From an uncultured Saprospiraceae bacterium (GTDB lineage: Bacteria > Bacteroidota > Bacteroidia > Chitinophagales > Saprospiraceae): 50,298 nt of DNA. The position numbers and the translations under genes were made by a program. The DNA lies in NCBI GenBank assembly GCA_938010785.1, contig CALLVC010000352.1:1-50298 (forward strand), given 5' to 3'. Each line of letters starts with the position of its first letter. Within the stretch, counting starts at the first letter, position 1. A model generated the notes under the pieces. That model was not told the DNA's origin, searched no databases, and saw nothing but the letters and a program-made list of their open reading frames with translations. This document shows, piece after piece, positions 6,884 to 17,234 of this stretch.

Positions 6884-9800
6884 TTATCTATTAGCATCTA
6901 AGGTTTGTTTTACCTCTACGATTTCATATGCTTCGATAACGTCATCAACTTTGATGTCATTGTAGTTCTTGATAGTAATACCACACTCTAAGCCTGCTTT
7001 GACTTCTTTTGCATCATCCTTGAATCGCTTTAAAGAACTAATTTCTCCATGCATTCCTTCCTTAGTTGGATAGATAACAATTCCATTTCTAATTAAACGG
7101 ATATGAGCATTTCGAGTCACCTTACCATCTTGAACATAACATCCAGCGATAGTACCAACTTTACTGATTTTGTAAGTTTCTCGTATTTGAACTTCTCCAA
7201 TTACTTTCTCTTCTTTTGTTGGTTCTAACATACCTTCAATCGCAGAACGGATTTCTTCGATTGCTTCATAAATAATGGAGTATGTTTTGATTTCAACACC
7301 TTCTTTTTCAGCTAGTTTTCTAGCGCCTAAAGATGGTCTTACTTGGAAGCCTATAATGATGGCATCAGATGCAGAAGCTAATAATACATCAGATTCAATA
7401 ATCTGACCTACTGCTTTATGTATTACATTAACCTGAACAGTTTCTATAGATTGCTTGATTAAAGAATCTGATAAAGCCTCAATAGAACCATCCACATCAC
7501 CCTTAACAATTAAGTTTAATTCTTTAAAGGTTCCTAATGCAAGACGTCTTCCGATTTCATCTAAACTAATTCGCTTATTGGCTCTATTCGTTTGTTCTCG
7601 TGCAATTTGAGCTCGTTTAGCAGCAATTTGTCTAGTTTCTTGCTCACTATCTAAAACTCTGAACTTTTCACCCGCTTGAGGTGCTCCACTTAACCCTAGA
7701 ATCAATACAGGAGTTGCAGGTCCTGCCTCTTTGATTCGCTCTCCTCTTTCATTAAACATCGCTTTAATCTTGCCTGAGTGCTCTCCTGCAACTACAGAGT
7801 CTCCGATTCTTAATGTACCTGTATTCACAAGTGCTTTGGATACATATCCACGTCCCTTATCTAAAGATGCTTCTAAAATAGCCCCAACTGCTTGTCTGTC
7901 AGGATTGGCGGTTAATTCTAGTAATTCAGCTTCTAATAATATCTTTTCTAAAAGCAGGTCAATGTTTAAACCACTCTTTGCTGAAATATCTTGGGATTGA
8001 ATTGGTCCTCCCCATTCTTCAATTAGCAAATTCATTCCTGATAATTGCTGCTTGATTCTATCTGGAGAAGCACCGTCTTTATCAATCTTATTGATGGCAA
8101 AAATAATTGGTACTCCCGCTGCTTGAGCGTGACTGATTGCTTCTTTTGTTTGAGGCATGATGCTATCATCTGCCGCAATAATAATTACTGCAATATCTGT
8201 TACTTTCGCACCCCTTGCCCGCATGGCTGTAAAGGCTTCGTGACCCGGCGTATCTAAGAAAGTAATTTTCTTTTTCTCCTCGCCTACTACTACTTCATAT
8301 GCACCAATATGCTGCGTGATACCTCCTGCTTCGCCATCTGCCACATTAGCTTTTCTAATATAATCTAGCAAAGAAGTTTTACCATGATCAACGTGCCCCA
8401 TTACCGTGACGATTGGAGCACGAGGCTTTAAATCTTCTGGATTATCGATAATTTCTTCTTCTTCCTCTACTTGCTCCTCTGCTGATATGAATTCTACTTC
8501 ATGATCAAATTCTTCTGCGACGAGCTCAATAATCTCTGCATCTAGTCGCTGGTTAATAGATACAATTACACCTAAATTCATACAGGTCATAATCACATCT
8601 GTTACAGGTGTGTCCATTAGACTAGCCAACTCTGATACGGATATGAATTCAGTTAATTGTAATTTTTCGTTTTTGCTTTTCTCTAATTCTTTTTGCTCTT
8701 GTTTCTCTCTTATACTTTCTCTTTTATCTCTTCTAAGTTTTTGTCGTTTTTTACTACCGCCGCCTTGTAAGCGGGCCATAGTTGCTTTGATTTTCTCTTC
8801 TATTTCTTTTTGAGAAACTTCTTTTACTTCATCTCTTCGACCTTTTCCTTTACCACCGCCTCTATTTCCTTGAGCAGGTCTTGAGTTTCTTCCTCTTCCA
8901 CCGCCACCTCTATTATCAGTACTACGTTGTTGTCTCTGTTGCCCACCAGATGCTCCTGGTGACCCGCCTGTTTCTATCTTCTTTCTTTTTCTTCTACGCT
9001 TCTTAGGGGTAGAGGAATCAGAAGACGCAACTGGTTTCGCTCCTTTGTCTCCACCAGATGCTGGTGTGCCTTTAGGTGATTGTTGTTGGTTGCCTCCTTT
9101 TTTCTTTTTGGGCTTAGAAAATTTACCAATATCAATTTTTCCTAAAATCTTAGTCCCTTTTAGTTTCGGAGCCTCTGCTCTAATTACTTCTTTTTTAACT
9201 TCTTTAACAGGCGCCTCTTCTATTTCTTCTTCTTTGGGTGCAGGAGTAGGTGCTTTTTCTTTTACTTCTTCTTTAGCTACAACTTTCTTCTTTGGAGCCT
9301 TTTTCTTTTCTTTTGTTTCTTCTTTTACTTCTTCCTTAGCTAAAGGAACAGGAGTTTCTGAAACTTCTTCCTTGACAACCTCCTCTTTCTTAGGCTCTAT
9401 GACTGGTTCTGGAGTTGCTGTCACTGCTTCCTGCTCCGTCACTGCTTCTGCTATTTCTTCTACAGCAGGCTCTTCCTCTTTTTTTACTTCTTCTTTCTTA
9501 GCTTTTTTCTTAGGCTTTTTAGCGTCTAAGTCTATTTTTCCAAGAATTTTTAATTTTGGAATTTTAGCTGTTTCTTTCTCAACAGGCAATTCTTCCTTTT
9601 CCTCCTTTGGAGGCTCAGGAACAACTTCTTCTACCTTTGTTTCTTCAACTACTGGAGGAGGTGGTACTGACTTCTTTATGGAAGGAGGAGGAGGAGGTGG
9701 TGGCGCTACTGGAGGTGGTGCTACCGAATCTTTTCTCGTTGTTGGCCTTGTACCAATGACCAATTCATTCGCTTTTGCTTTGATGGCAAAAGACTCTTGA

Positions 9801-9949
9801 AATTCTTCATGGAGCTTTTTTTCCATCTCTTCCGTGACTTTAGCGATAGGTTTATCCTCTATCTCAAAGCCATTTTTGTTGAGAAAGTCCACAATTGTAG
9901 TTGTTCCTACGTTGAGTTCTTTTGCTACTTTAATCAGACGTTTTGCCAT
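6884..9949 (-). CDS. infB: Translation initiation factor IF-2
   Basis: The GTPase that brings fMet-tRNA to the 30S subunit and promotes subunit joining. The protein has 1021 aa from ATG 9949, which gives the classic IF2_N start [15 protein letters not shown]; a longer frame would need a GTG at 10000. Residues 1-52 are the IF2_N domain. About 60-460 is a long low-complexity linker of Lys, Glu, Pro and Val, then a Gly/Arg-rich section. A second IF2_N-type helical segment precedes the G domain. The G motifs are GHVDHGKT at 518-525, DTPGHE, NKID and SAKSG, followed by the domain II, III and C2 regions. It is the last gene of rimP-nusA-infB, 412 bases after nusA, with a terminator at 6795-6833. 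The long linker explains several spurious antisense frames. Confidence 0.97.
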   Translation of the reverse strand: MAKRLIKVAKELNVGTTTIVDFLNKNGFEIEDKPIAKVTEEMEKKLHEEFQESFAIKAKANELVIGTRPTTRKDSVAPPPVAPPPPPPPSIKKSVPPPPVVEETKVEEVVPEPPKEEKEELPVEKETAKIPKLKILGKIDLDAKKPKKKAKKEEVKKEEEPAVEEIAEAVTEQEAVTATPEPVIEPKKEEVVKEEVSETPVPLAKEEVKEETKEKKKAPKKKVVAKEEVKEKAPTPAPKEEEIEEAPVKEVKKEVIRAEAPKLKGTKILGKIDIGKFSKPKKKKGGNQQQSPKGTPASGGDKGAKPVASSDSSTPKKRRRKRKKIETGGSPGASGGQQRQQRSTDNRGGGGRGRNSRPAQGNRGGGKGKGRRDEVKEVSQKEIEEKIKATMARLQGGGSKKRQKLRRDKRESIREKQEQKELEKSKNEKLQLTEFISVSELASLMDTPVTDVIMTCMNLGVIVSINQRLDAEIIELVAEEFDHEVEFISAEEQVEEEEEIIDNPEDLKPRAPIVTVMGHVDHGKTSLLDYIRKANVADGEAGGITQHIGAYEVVVGEEKKKITFLDTPGHEAFTAMRARGAKVTDIAVIIIAADDSIMPQTKEAISHAQAAGVPIIFAINKIDKDGASPDRIKQQLSGMNLLIEEWGGPIQSQDISAKSGLNIDLLLEKILLEAELLELTANPDRQAVGAILEASLDKGRGYVSKALVNTGTLRIGDSVVAGEHSGKIKAMFNERGERIKEAGPATPVLILGLSGAPQAGEKFRVLDSEQETRQIAAKRAQIAREQTNRANKRISLDEIGRRLALGTFKELNLIVKGDVDGSIEALSDSLIKQSIETVQVNVIHKAVGQIIESDVLLASASDAIIIGFQVRPSLGARKLAEKEGVEIKTYSIIYEAIEEIRSAIEGMLEPTKEEKVIGEVQIRETYKISKVGTIAGCYVQDGKVTRNAHIRLIRNGIVIYPTKEGMHGEISSLKRFKDDAKEVKAGLECGITIKNYNDIKVDDVIEAYEIVEVKQTLDANR

Positions 9950-10361
9950 TAAAATCCTTTTCCGCTCTTTTAGAAATTCTTTGATTTTTTTAAACAACAC
10001 CTAAGTTCAATATGGTGATGAAGTGTTTCATTTACTTAGTGTAGGAAACTTACATTTCTTTAACACAATAAGTAAAAGATTTATTAACACTTGCCCACTC
10101 TCGATCTAATTCTAAAATTGATGAGCGGCATGATTAATATACTTTTTATAAGTATGTTACAAAGTTACAGAATTCTTATTGCTACTTGGTTGTCATTTTA
10201 AAAAAACCACGTTTATAATTGATTTTTTTAATTGATTTAATGTAAAATTAAACCAATTAGTTCCCCTTTGTAGCAAAAAAGCCTTTTTTTAAAAGAATTA
10301 AAAACAGATAATCCTATAATTTTTTGTTGATAGTCGCTTTTTGAAAGAATAACAATCTTGC
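9950..10361 (-). other. 412-base leader between nusA and infB
   Basis: This gap is unusually wide for neighbours in this operon. It contains TAACTTTG (minus strand, 10167-10160), a possible -7 box for an internal infB promoter about 200 bases before the start, but no -33 box was found. A short palindrome of A and T runs around GCC at 10275-10290 lacks a loop and is a poor terminator. No open frame or known RNA was recognised. Confidence 0.35.
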
Positions 10362-11600
10362 TTATTCTTCAAATTCAGCTTCTAATACTTTTAATACTGT
10401 TCCAATTGTTTCTTCCTCTAAATCTGTTCTCCGCACTAATTCTTTTACACTTAATTCTAATACACTTCTAGCTGTATCACAACCAATCGCTTTTAATTCT
10501 TCGATGATCCAATCTTCGATTTCATCAGAGAATTCATCTAAGTCTACATCGTCTAATTCGGTTGTATCATTCTCTCTATACACATCAATTTCGTATTCCG
10601 TCAACAAACTAGCTAGCTTGATATTTGTTCCTCCTTTTCCAATGGCTAATGACACTTGGTCCGGTTTTAAATAGACGGAAGCTCTTTTTTGTTCATTGTC
10701 TAAATCAATCGTGCTTACTCGCGCTGGAGTTAAAGCTCTTTGAATTAATAATGATTCATTATTGGTAAAGTTAATGATATCAATATTTTCATTCTTTAAT
10801 TCTCTAACAATCCCGTGAATTCTTGATCCTTTCATACCTACACATGCTCCTACGGGGTCAATTCTGTCATCGTAAGACTCTACCGCTACTTTTGCTCGTT
10901 CTCCTGGAATTCTAACAATTTTTTGGATTGTAATTAATCCATCTTCTATTTCTGGAACTTCTTGTTCTAGTAACTTTGCTAAAAATTTATTATCCGTTCT
11001 TGATAAAACGACAACAGGTGTATTATTTTTCATTTCTACCTGTTTGATAACTCCTTTCACCATATCTCCCTTTCGGAAGAAATCTCCATTAATCATTTCC
11101 TTTCTAGGTAAGATTAATTCGTTTCCTGTTTTATCATCTAATACTAATAATTCCCTTTTTAATATTTGGTGGACTTCGCATAATACGATGTCTCCCACTT
11201 GTTCCATGTATTTTTTGTAAATCTCGTCTTTCTCTAACTCCATTATTCTGGAAATTAAAGTCTGACGTGCTGCCATAATGGCTCTTCTTCCGAAATCTTT
11301 TAATTGTAATTGCTCATAACATTCTTCTCCAATTTCGTAATCATCATCTATGCTTAATGCTTCAGAAATAGATATTTGACTTTTATCGTCTGTTACCTCA
11401 CCATCTGGTACAATTTCTCGGACTCTCCACAATTCAAGGTCACCCTTCGTGGTGTTTACAATCACATCGAAATTCTCATCAGAACCGAATTTCTTTTTAA
11501 TTAAGGTTCTAAATACGTCCTCTAATACTCTTACCATTGTTGGACGGTCAATGTTTTTCCCTGCTTTGAATTCAGAGAAAGTATCAACGAGATTCATCAT
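10362..11600 (-). CDS. nusA: Transcription termination/antitermination factor NusA
   Basis: An RNA polymerase-binding factor that controls pausing, termination and antitermination. The 412 aa contain the NusA N-terminal domain at about 1-125 and an S1 domain at about 130-200. Two KH domains follow, visible as VGACVGMKGSRI and VSLAIGKGGTNI; the second GKGG is the RNA-binding loop. The last 70 residues are very acidic and end in a helical repeat segment (about 365-412), like the C-terminal acidic repeats of other NusA proteins. The start is ATG at 11600 or the adjacent ATG at 11597. It lies 90 bases after rimP in the conserved rimP-nusA-infB order. NusA is known to autoregulate in other bacteria, which is relevant to the hairpin in the leader at 12272-12298. 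Confidence 0.97.
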   Translation of the reverse strand: MMNLVDTFSEFKAGKNIDRPTMVRVLEDVFRTLIKKKFGSDENFDVIVNTTKGDLELWRVREIVPDGEVTDDKSQISISEALSIDDDYEIGEECYEQLQLKDFGRRAIMAARQTLISRIMELEKDEIYKKYMEQVGDIVLCEVHQILKRELLVLDDKTGNELILPRKEMINGDFFRKGDMVKGVIKQVEMKNNTPVVVLSRTDNKFLAKLLEQEVPEIEDGLITIQKIVRIPGERAKVAVESYDDRIDPVGACVGMKGSRIHGIVRELKNENIDIINFTNNESLLIQRALTPARVSTIDLDNEQKRASVYLKPDQVSLAIGKGGTNIKLASLLTEYEIDVYRENDTTELDDVDLDEFSDEIEDWIIEELKAIGCDTARSVLELSVKELVRRTDLEEETIGTVLKVLEAEFEE

Positions 11601-11690
11601 CGCTTTTAAATTTTTATGTCACTTTTTTCCCTGTTAGCATTATCGCTTTTGATAATATTCAAGGATTTAAAATTTATTTTGAATTATTTA

Positions 11691-12173
11691 TTACTTAAAG
11701 GCAGGCTTTATTACTGCTTTTTTTATAGCTGTATATTGTATTTCGGTAATTTCAGTAGTTCGAATTTTTTTCTTCTTTTCTTTGTACACTACTTTTTCTT
11801 CAATGAAACAAGCTGTCTCATTAGCATCTACTAAGATACCTACTCTTTTCTTTACGCCGTCTTCCAAAAAATTAATGGCTAACTTTCTACCAATATTTTT
11901 TTTGTACTGTCGATATAACGTTAATGGTCTACTAATACCGGGAGAAGAAACTTCAATAATATATTTTTCACCGAGCCATTGATTCTCATCAATATGAGAT
12001 TCTAAAAACCGGCTGATTTTTTGACATTTTGATAACGGTAATGATGTATCACTGTCTATAAAAACCTCTAACTTATTATTGAGATGCATCTTTATTTCTA
12101 CAATGAAAAAATCTGCATATTCTTCTTCTTTGAACTTTTCGGCGAGTAAAGCCTCTATTTTTTGCTCTATCAA
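11691..12173 (-). CDS. rimP: Ribosome maturation factor RimP
   Basis: Needed for maturation of the 30S subunit. The 160 aa show the two-part RimP fold. The N-terminal alpha-beta domain has VFIDSD at about 37-42 and SRFLESH helices, and the hallmark YIIEVSSPGISRPL follows at about 69-82. A C-terminal SH3-like barrel is at about 90-160. The most upstream workable start is TTG at 12173; no ATG, GTG or other TTG precedes it in frame, and the residues after it (IEQKIEALLAEKF) match the usual RimP N-terminus. It is the first gene of rimP-nusA-infB, with the promoter at 12353-12322 and a hairpin in its leader. Confidence 0.93.
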   Translation of the reverse strand: MIEQKIEALLAEKFKEEEYADFFIVEIKMHLNNKLEVFIDSDTSLPLSKCQKISRFLESHIDENQWLGEKYIIEVSSPGISRPLTLYRQYKKNIGRKLAINFLEDGVKKRVGILVDANETACFIEEKVVYKEKKKKIRTTEITEIQYTAIKKAVIKPAFK

Positions 12174-12271
12174 TTTTAGTTCTTTTCTTACAAATAATTA
12201 CTTTCTATTTTGACAAAAAAGTAATCATTTGAAAAACACAATATTTATTTTTTGTTGCTTGTATAAAACAA

Positions 12272-12298
12272 AAAGAGGGAGCCATTCGCTCCCTCTTT
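12272..12298. terminator. Bidirectional terminator-like hairpin in the rimP leader
   Basis: A perfect 11-bp stem (AAAGAGGGAGC and GCTCCCTCTTT) with a 5-base loop, flanked by T-rich DNA on both strands: CTTATTTTTT on plus, TTTTGTTTT on minus. No gene ends on either side. On the minus strand it lies between the rimP promoter and the rimP start, so it looks like an attenuator or the end of a very short transcript. Confidence 0.75.
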
Positions 12299-12321
12299 CT
12301 TATTTTTTCGTTGTGTGATTG

Positions 12322-12353
12322 CAAATATAAGGGTTTTTAACAAATACAGCAAG
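12322..12353 (-). promoter_or_regulatory. Promoter of rimP-nusA-infB
   Basis: On the minus strand CTTG (12353-12350), a 20-base spacer and TATATTTG (12329-12322) match the Bacteroidota promoter consensus in both boxes and spacing. The predicted start is near 12316, only about 18 bases before the hairpin at 12298-12272 begins. Confidence 0.65.
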
Positions 12354-12537
12354 AAAAATATTAGGATGATACAGACAATAACTTTTCTTTTTTAAATAAT
12401 TGTATCGCACCTTATTAAATATGTCTGTTTTTTGCTATGTTATGATATTCCTAACATTTTTTTTGATTTGTACAATAATTCAATTCTTCGTTTAGTTTAA
12501 TAGGTGTAATTTTTATTTTAATAATTTAACATTTTAC

Positions 12538-12768
12538 ATGAAGCAAACCTTTACTAACAACGATTTAATTAAGTTCATTTACAAGGAAACTACTGTTTTT
12601 GAAACTTTAGAAATTGAAAACGCATTGACAGAGGATGCTACTTTGTTTGATCACTATCAAACTTTAATGAGTGGCTACATGGAATTGCCAAAGGCAACTT
12701 TCGCTCCAACCAAATCTGCGCTTCAGAATATTCTAAATTATAGCAAGAAAACAGTTGTTGAGGCCTAA
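12538..12768 (+). CDS. Small conserved-looking hypothetical protein, anti-sigma-like N-terminus
   Basis: A 76-aa soluble protein with no signal or membrane segment. The pattern TNNDLIKFIYKET near the start, then an acidic helix and a C-terminal LQNILNYSK helix, resembles the short cytoplasmic part of zinc-less anti-sigma-like proteins seen in Saprospiria. I base that on pattern memory, not on a motif with catalytic residues. The ATG at 12538 follows an A/T-rich segment. A strong bidirectional terminator follows at 12817-12856. It stands alone, transcribed away from rimP. The function is unknown. Confidence 0.7.
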   Translation: MKQTFTNNDLIKFIYKETTVFETLEIENALTEDATLFDHYQTLMSGYMELPKATFAPTKSALQNILNYSKKTVVEA

Positions 12769-12816
12769 CCAGAATTTAACGAATCATTTCGTTCTCCACT
12801 GAGGACACACCATGCT

Positions 12817-12856
12817 AAAAGCCGTAAGCTTTCTTTTTAGAAAACTTACGGCTTTT
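12817..12856. terminator. Bidirectional terminator between the 76-aa gene and the amidase gene
   Basis: AAAAGCCGTAAG pairs with CTTACGGCTTTTT, and an inner TTTCT/AGAAA pairing extends the stem. A-runs and T-runs flank both sides, so it can end the plus-strand small gene and the minus-strand amidase. Confidence 0.88.
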
Positions 12857-12876
12857 TAAATTTAGCTTAGTTGCTT

Positions 12877-14547
12877 CTATTTGAATTGTGGTGGGTGTTT
12901 TTCTTCAAAATCTGTTTGTTCTTGAAATTGTTTTGCAATTGCTAATAAAATAGCTTCTTCATATAAATTTCCTAGCAAGGTAATACTTGTAGGTCTTCCT
13001 TTTTTATCAAACCCATTGGGCAATGCTACTGCTGGATGTCCTGTCAGATTGGTGATTAATAATTGACGACCTCCAAAAGTTGGACTGATGATGACATCGT
13101 AATTCTTGAATATTTTATGCATTTCTTCTATTAGTACTTTTCTATGTCGATTAGCCTGTAAATATTCTACTGCTGGAATAAATCTTGCTTGCCTTAAAGA
13201 ATTTGCCCTTGACCTATAATCTTGTTGTACCATTTCGTCCACACCTTTAGAACGCACTAAATCATCAAAAAAAGCGCCTGCCTCTGCTCTTAATATTACA
13301 TCGAAAACTTGATAAGGAAAATTCTTTGGAAGACTAACTGCTTCTGGTCTTAAACCTAATTCTTTTAAAGTGGCTAAGGTTAGATTATTATTTTTTTCTA
13401 CAGCAGTAGAATCTTTTTCGAAATGTTCTTTTAAGTAACCAACTTTGAGTTTTGATAAGTCGATATTATATTCATAATTAAAAGCTGCGTCTTTGACAGT
13501 TTTGTCTTTTCCATCTGTTCCATGTATAGCTGCAAAAACAATGGCACAATCTTCTGCACTTCTACACATTGGCCCAACCTTATCCATCGACCACGCTAAA
13601 CTCATGACGCCGTGTCTCGTCACTCGGCCGTATGTGGGGCGTAAACCAGTTAGTCCACATCGAGTAGATGGCGACACAATAGACCCTAATGTTTCCGTGC
13701 CTAATGCAAATGCTACTAACCCTGCTGCTGTTGCTGACCCTGGCCCTGCCGAAGAACCACTTGCTCCTTGCTTAATATCCCAAGGATTTTTTGTTTTCCC
13801 TCCATACCATACATCTCCTCTAGCTAATGCTCCTGAGGTTAATTTAGCAATTAGAATAGCTCCAGCCTCATCTAATTTTTCAATGACACTTGCCGTATAA
13901 TCTAGTGTTTGGGTTTTATAAGGTGCAGCACCCCAAGTTGTTTTATAACCTTTCAAGGCGATTAAATCTTTTACTCCATAAGGAATTCCATGCAGTAAGC
14001 CTTTATAATTTCCATCTGCTATTTCTTGGTCTACTTTTTTTGCTTGTTGAAGTGCTCTTTCTTCAGTGATTTCTGTTACGGCTAATAAAGTGGCGTCATA
14101 TTTTTTGATGCGATTGAGGTATAACTTTGTTAATGCTTCTGCGGAAATTTTTTTTGTTTGAATTAATGCGGCTAATTGGGAAATACTATAATAGGCAAGC
14201 TCTTCTTTATTTGCAGGTAAATTTACATTGGTAGGTAGCATCCATTGAATTTCTTTTTGTGCCTTTGGAATGACAAACTCGTTTGGATGTGGGTCGAAAA
14301 GTAAGGCAGGGAAAACATCATTGTCTAAAGTATAATTCCTTAAAGAATCATATCCGTCGGAATTTCTACCTAAATATCGATACATCGTATCTACCTCATT
14401 TTTCGCAAAATCTAAACCGATGATTTTTTGTGCACTTTTAACATCTTTCTTAGAAAAATTGGGATGCTTATAACTATTACAAGCCAAAAGAAAAATTGAG
14501 AAAAAAAGTAGGAGATAGATAAGATAATTTGAATGCTGCTTTATCAT
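12877..14547 (-). CDS. Amidase-signature family lipoprotein
   Basis: A 556-aa serine amidase of the amidase-signature family, predicted to be exported and lipidated at Cys-23 (lipobox LLAC). The family uses a Lys, cis-Ser, Ser triad. The Lys is visible in PYGVKDLI (about residue 193), the cis-Ser in GASGSSAGPGS (about 265) and the nucleophile in TLGSIVSPS (about 290). An extra N-terminal segment of about 110 residues precedes the catalytic core. The physiological substrate cannot be read from the sequence; secreted relatives act on amides or peptides. It is distinct from gatA at the far end of the window, which has no signal. It is monocistronic, with terminators on both sides. The copy of ATTTTAGAACTTAAAA at 14556-14571 lies immediately upstream of the start. 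Confidence 0.88.
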   Translation of the reverse strand: MIKQHSNYLIYLLLFFSIFLLACNSYKHPNFSKKDVKSAQKIIGLDFAKNEVDTMYRYLGRNSDGYDSLRNYTLDNDVFPALLFDPHPNEFVIPKAQKEIQWMLPTNVNLPANKEELAYYSISQLAALIQTKKISAEALTKLYLNRIKKYDATLLAVTEITEERALQQAKKVDQEIADGNYKGLLHGIPYGVKDLIALKGYKTTWGAAPYKTQTLDYTASVIEKLDEAGAILIAKLTSGALARGDVWYGGKTKNPWDIKQGASGSSAGPGSATAAGLVAFALGTETLGSIVSPSTRCGLTGLRPTYGRVTRHGVMSLAWSMDKVGPMCRSAEDCAIVFAAIHGTDGKDKTVKDAAFNYEYNIDLSKLKVGYLKEHFEKDSTAVEKNNNLTLATLKELGLRPEAVSLPKNFPYQVFDVILRAEAGAFFDDLVRSKGVDEMVQQDYRSRANSLRQARFIPAVEYLQANRHRKVLIEEMHKIFKNYDVIISPTFGGRQLLITNLTGHPAVALPNGFDKKGRPTSITLLGNLYEEAILLAIAKQFQEQTDFEEKHPPQFK

Positions 14548-14602
14548 AGACCGTTATTTTAGAACTTAAAAAAATCCAAAATAAGCGTCTTTTTTTAAAA
14601 CA

Positions 14603-14640
14603 AAAAGCGATGACCTCTAATTTTGAAGGTCATCGCTTTT
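14603..14640 (-). terminator. Terminator of the 857-aa T9SS cargo gene
   Basis: A perfect 14-bp stem, AAAAGCGATGACCT and its complement, with a 10-base loop. On the minus strand it is followed by TTGTTTTAAAAAAAG. It begins about 20 bases after the stop codon. Confidence 0.85.
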
Positions 14641-14660
14641 AAACTAAAATATAGGTAGAT

Positions 14661-17234
14661 TTAATTTTTGATGAATTTTTTAGTTTGAATCATTTTCCCT
14701 TCTCGAACTATCAAATGATATAACCCCTTATTCAAAGAACTAATATCTATTCTTTGCTCCGTTAATTTTTGTTCGAGTACTTTTTTTCCTAGTAAATCAA
14801 ACACTTCAATAAATGCTAATTTTGAATTAGCAGCATATTCGACTATAAGGTGCTCGCTTGCTGGATTTGGGTAGAGTTTTAATCCTACTGTTTGGTTTAG
14901 ATTGGTTAAACCAAAGTTAGGATTTATTCTATTTTGACCTATACATCTATTATCTAATGAAATTAAGAACTTACAATTAGTATCTAAGCTATCTGTAATT
15001 TCTAGTTCAAGTAGTTGGTCATTTAAATTACTGGTTGTTCGGAAAAAAGAGCGTTGATTATAAATGCCAGTATTGATGCCTGCCACATTATTTATCTGAT
15101 AATTATTACCTAAATTAATACCAGTTACGATTAACTCAAAAGTTAAATAATCGTCATTTGTATCATCTGTATTATTATCTATGCATTGTATATTTTGCAC
15201 TTGAGCGTTTAGGATATTACATTGGTCTTGGCAGATTTTATTATCTCTAATTAATATGCCTTCAAAGTCAGTCGTGTATTCGCAGTTTAGCCCATTTGTG
15301 AAAGTGGCACCTATTGAAAAATCTAATCCTGTTGCTGGAATTCTTACATTTTCAAAAGTATAACTTTGGACGTTTTGCAAAACTTCAGTAGCAATACTTC
15401 TAGGACTAGTTTGACCAGTTAATTTTAGTTCACCATTTTGGGGTGCGTTTTTAAAATAAACAGTCAAATCTGCTGTGAAGTAATCATCTTGTTTGGTCCA
15501 GAAACTTCCATTATCATAACATCTGTAGCTATTATCAATAGAAATATAATCGATTTGACAATCGCTACTACAAACGCCAGGGTCTGTAATAATTGCACTC
15601 GTTTGGCAACCTGAATTTTCGGCATCTGTAATTGATATAGTAATATCTCCTTGCCCAAGAGTACCATTTGCTGTTCTGAAATTATGAATGGTATTATATG
15701 CTCCACTATTTTCTTCTGTTCCATTGTTAATAGAAAAGCTATTTCCTGTATTTGTCCCTTCTACGTACAAATCAAAGGTGAAATAATCGTCGGAGGTATC
15801 TTCAGGAGTTTGATTATCTTGACAATTGATATTCTGTACAACTGCTCGAATAAGCTTGCATTCTGCTCCTACCGTTGTGAATTGTCCAGTTTTATAAGCA
15901 GAAAAATTTTGACCATCACAAATAGACCGAATTTGGTAGTCATAAGATGTATAGTCTGACAATCCGTCAATTAATAGTTGATTGACGCTAACAGATTTTG
16001 TTGCCCAATTAGTCGTACCAGCAGGTCTATAATTAATCTCGTAGCTAGTTTCTGCACCTAAATTACTCCAACTTAGTAAGGCACTGTTTAAATAAGCTTC
16101 TGTATCTATGGAGATATTGCTTGGCGCATCGCATGCTCCTGATGAACAGCTTGCTGGACCGAAAATTCCGAAAACTCTTCTATATCGACAGTTTGCATTT
16201 CCTTCGAAGGTGGCAATTATTTCTATTAATTCACCATTTGCCTTAAATGGGATATTTGTTAATTGATAGCTTTTTGCACTTGTAAAATTTGAAAAAGAAA
16301 AGGTTGAACTAACACCTCCTGTTATTAATATTTTTCCAGTTGTCGGTGCTCCTTCAAAAGAGATAGTGAAGTCTACAAAGTAGGTGTCGTCTAATTTTGA
16401 AGGTGTTCCTTGGTCATTGCATGCACCCACTCTATCAACTGTTACGTTGGTAATTCTTGGATTGACACAACCACAAATACCTACTTGGGTAATAGCTGGG
16501 TTATATGGGCATTCGTCATCACAGTCTGCTACTCCGTCACCGTCTGAATCTGTTTCTTCTTCGCCGCAGCCACAATCTCCTGCGGTAATTTTATTACTAT
16601 CGTTTGGACATTCGTCCTTACAGTCTGGAGTGCCATCTTGGTCACTATCTAGCTCAGATTGTCCGCATCCACAGCTTCCTGGATTTATTTTAGCGGGGTC
16701 ATTTGGACAAGCATCCATACTGTCATCTACGCCATCATTATCTGTATCTGCATCACAATTTTCATTTAATTCTTTTTCGGTTTTGCAGCCTTTATTATTA
16801 CTGACTATTACCCCTCCTTTAAACACATCTAAAATAGGATAGAAGACACAACATTCCCTAAGTAAAGAATTTCCTCTGAGGACCAATGGCCCTTTTACCA
16901 TTTGTAGCATGCCGAATGTTGAAATAGTATCTAATTCAGTATTGCTATCAAGAATTAAACTACCTCCGATATATAATAAGCTATCAAACCCGTTGAGGTT
17001 TTGCAATTTTCGATTATACTCAAAAAATAAACCATGAGTAATCGTATCTATTGAATTTAATGGACTTAAATCGGTGATGTCTTCACTTCTTATGACTAAG
17101 GAACCAATAACTTTTGTTCCAGTAAAAGCATCGACTTGTGCTTGGGTATTTAATTGAACAACTTGTGCGGATACTGTTTGAATTCCAAAAGCAAATACAA
17201 AAATTAGTAGACGGGTGAACCATTTTAAAATCAT
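14661..17234 (-). CDS. Secreted T9SS cargo protein with thrombospondin type 3 repeats and an FN3 domain
   Basis: An 857-aa surface or secreted protein. The signal peptide spans about 1-23 (ATG at 17234; the upstream frame of 35 residues is not signal-like and is left out). Residues about 25-150 are a leucine-rich-like receptor L region. Three Ca-binding thrombospondin type 3 repeats follow, with the pattern DSDxDGxxDCxDxCP alternating with a CGCG motif. An FN3 domain (PSNISIDTEAYLNSALLSW onward) and several Cys-containing beta domains follow. The last ~80 residues are a type A T9SS sorting domain, with KLYPNPASEHLIVEY, DLLGKKV and GLYHLIVREG as markers. A substrate or adhesion role is inferred from architecture. 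TAAATTTG at 17344-17337 is a possible -7 box. It is divergent from the LVIVD gene. Confidence 0.88.
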   Translation of the reverse strand: MILKWFTRLLIFVFAFGIQTVSAQVVQLNTQAQVDAFTGTKVIGSLVIRSEDITDLSPLNSIDTITHGLFFEYNRKLQNLNGFDSLLYIGGSLILDSNTELDTISTFGMLQMVKGPLVLRGNSLLRECCVFYPILDVFKGGVIVSNNKGCKTEKELNENCDADTDNDGVDDSMDACPNDPAKINPGSCGCGQSELDSDQDGTPDCKDECPNDSNKITAGDCGCGEEETDSDGDGVADCDDECPYNPAITQVGICGCVNPRITNVTVDRVGACNDQGTPSKLDDTYFVDFTISFEGAPTTGKILITGGVSSTFSFSNFTSAKSYQLTNIPFKANGELIEIIATFEGNANCRYRRVFGIFGPASCSSGACDAPSNISIDTEAYLNSALLSWSNLGAETSYEINYRPAGTTNWATKSVSVNQLLIDGLSDYTSYDYQIRSICDGQNFSAYKTGQFTTVGAECKLIRAVVQNINCQDNQTPEDTSDDYFTFDLYVEGTNTGNSFSINNGTEENSGAYNTIHNFRTANGTLGQGDITISITDAENSGCQTSAIITDPGVCSSDCQIDYISIDNSYRCYDNGSFWTKQDDYFTADLTVYFKNAPQNGELKLTGQTSPRSIATEVLQNVQSYTFENVRIPATGLDFSIGATFTNGLNCEYTTDFEGILIRDNKICQDQCNILNAQVQNIQCIDNNTDDTNDDYLTFELIVTGINLGNNYQINNVAGINTGIYNQRSFFRTTSNLNDQLLELEITDSLDTNCKFLISLDNRCIGQNRINPNFGLTNLNQTVGLKLYPNPASEHLIVEYAANSKLAFIEVFDLLGKKVLEQKLTEQRIDISSLNKGLYHLIVREGKMIQTKKFIKN

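Noticed and set aside
9045-9800. A 251-codon plus-strand frame rich in Ser, Gly and Phe opposite infB
   Set aside because: It is the antisense of the low-complexity Lys/Glu/Pro linker of IF-2 and has no protein-like features.
12877-14547. Calling the lipoprotein amidase a second GatA
   Set aside because: It has a lipoprotein signal and a different N-terminal extension; gatA proper is at 48668-50086.
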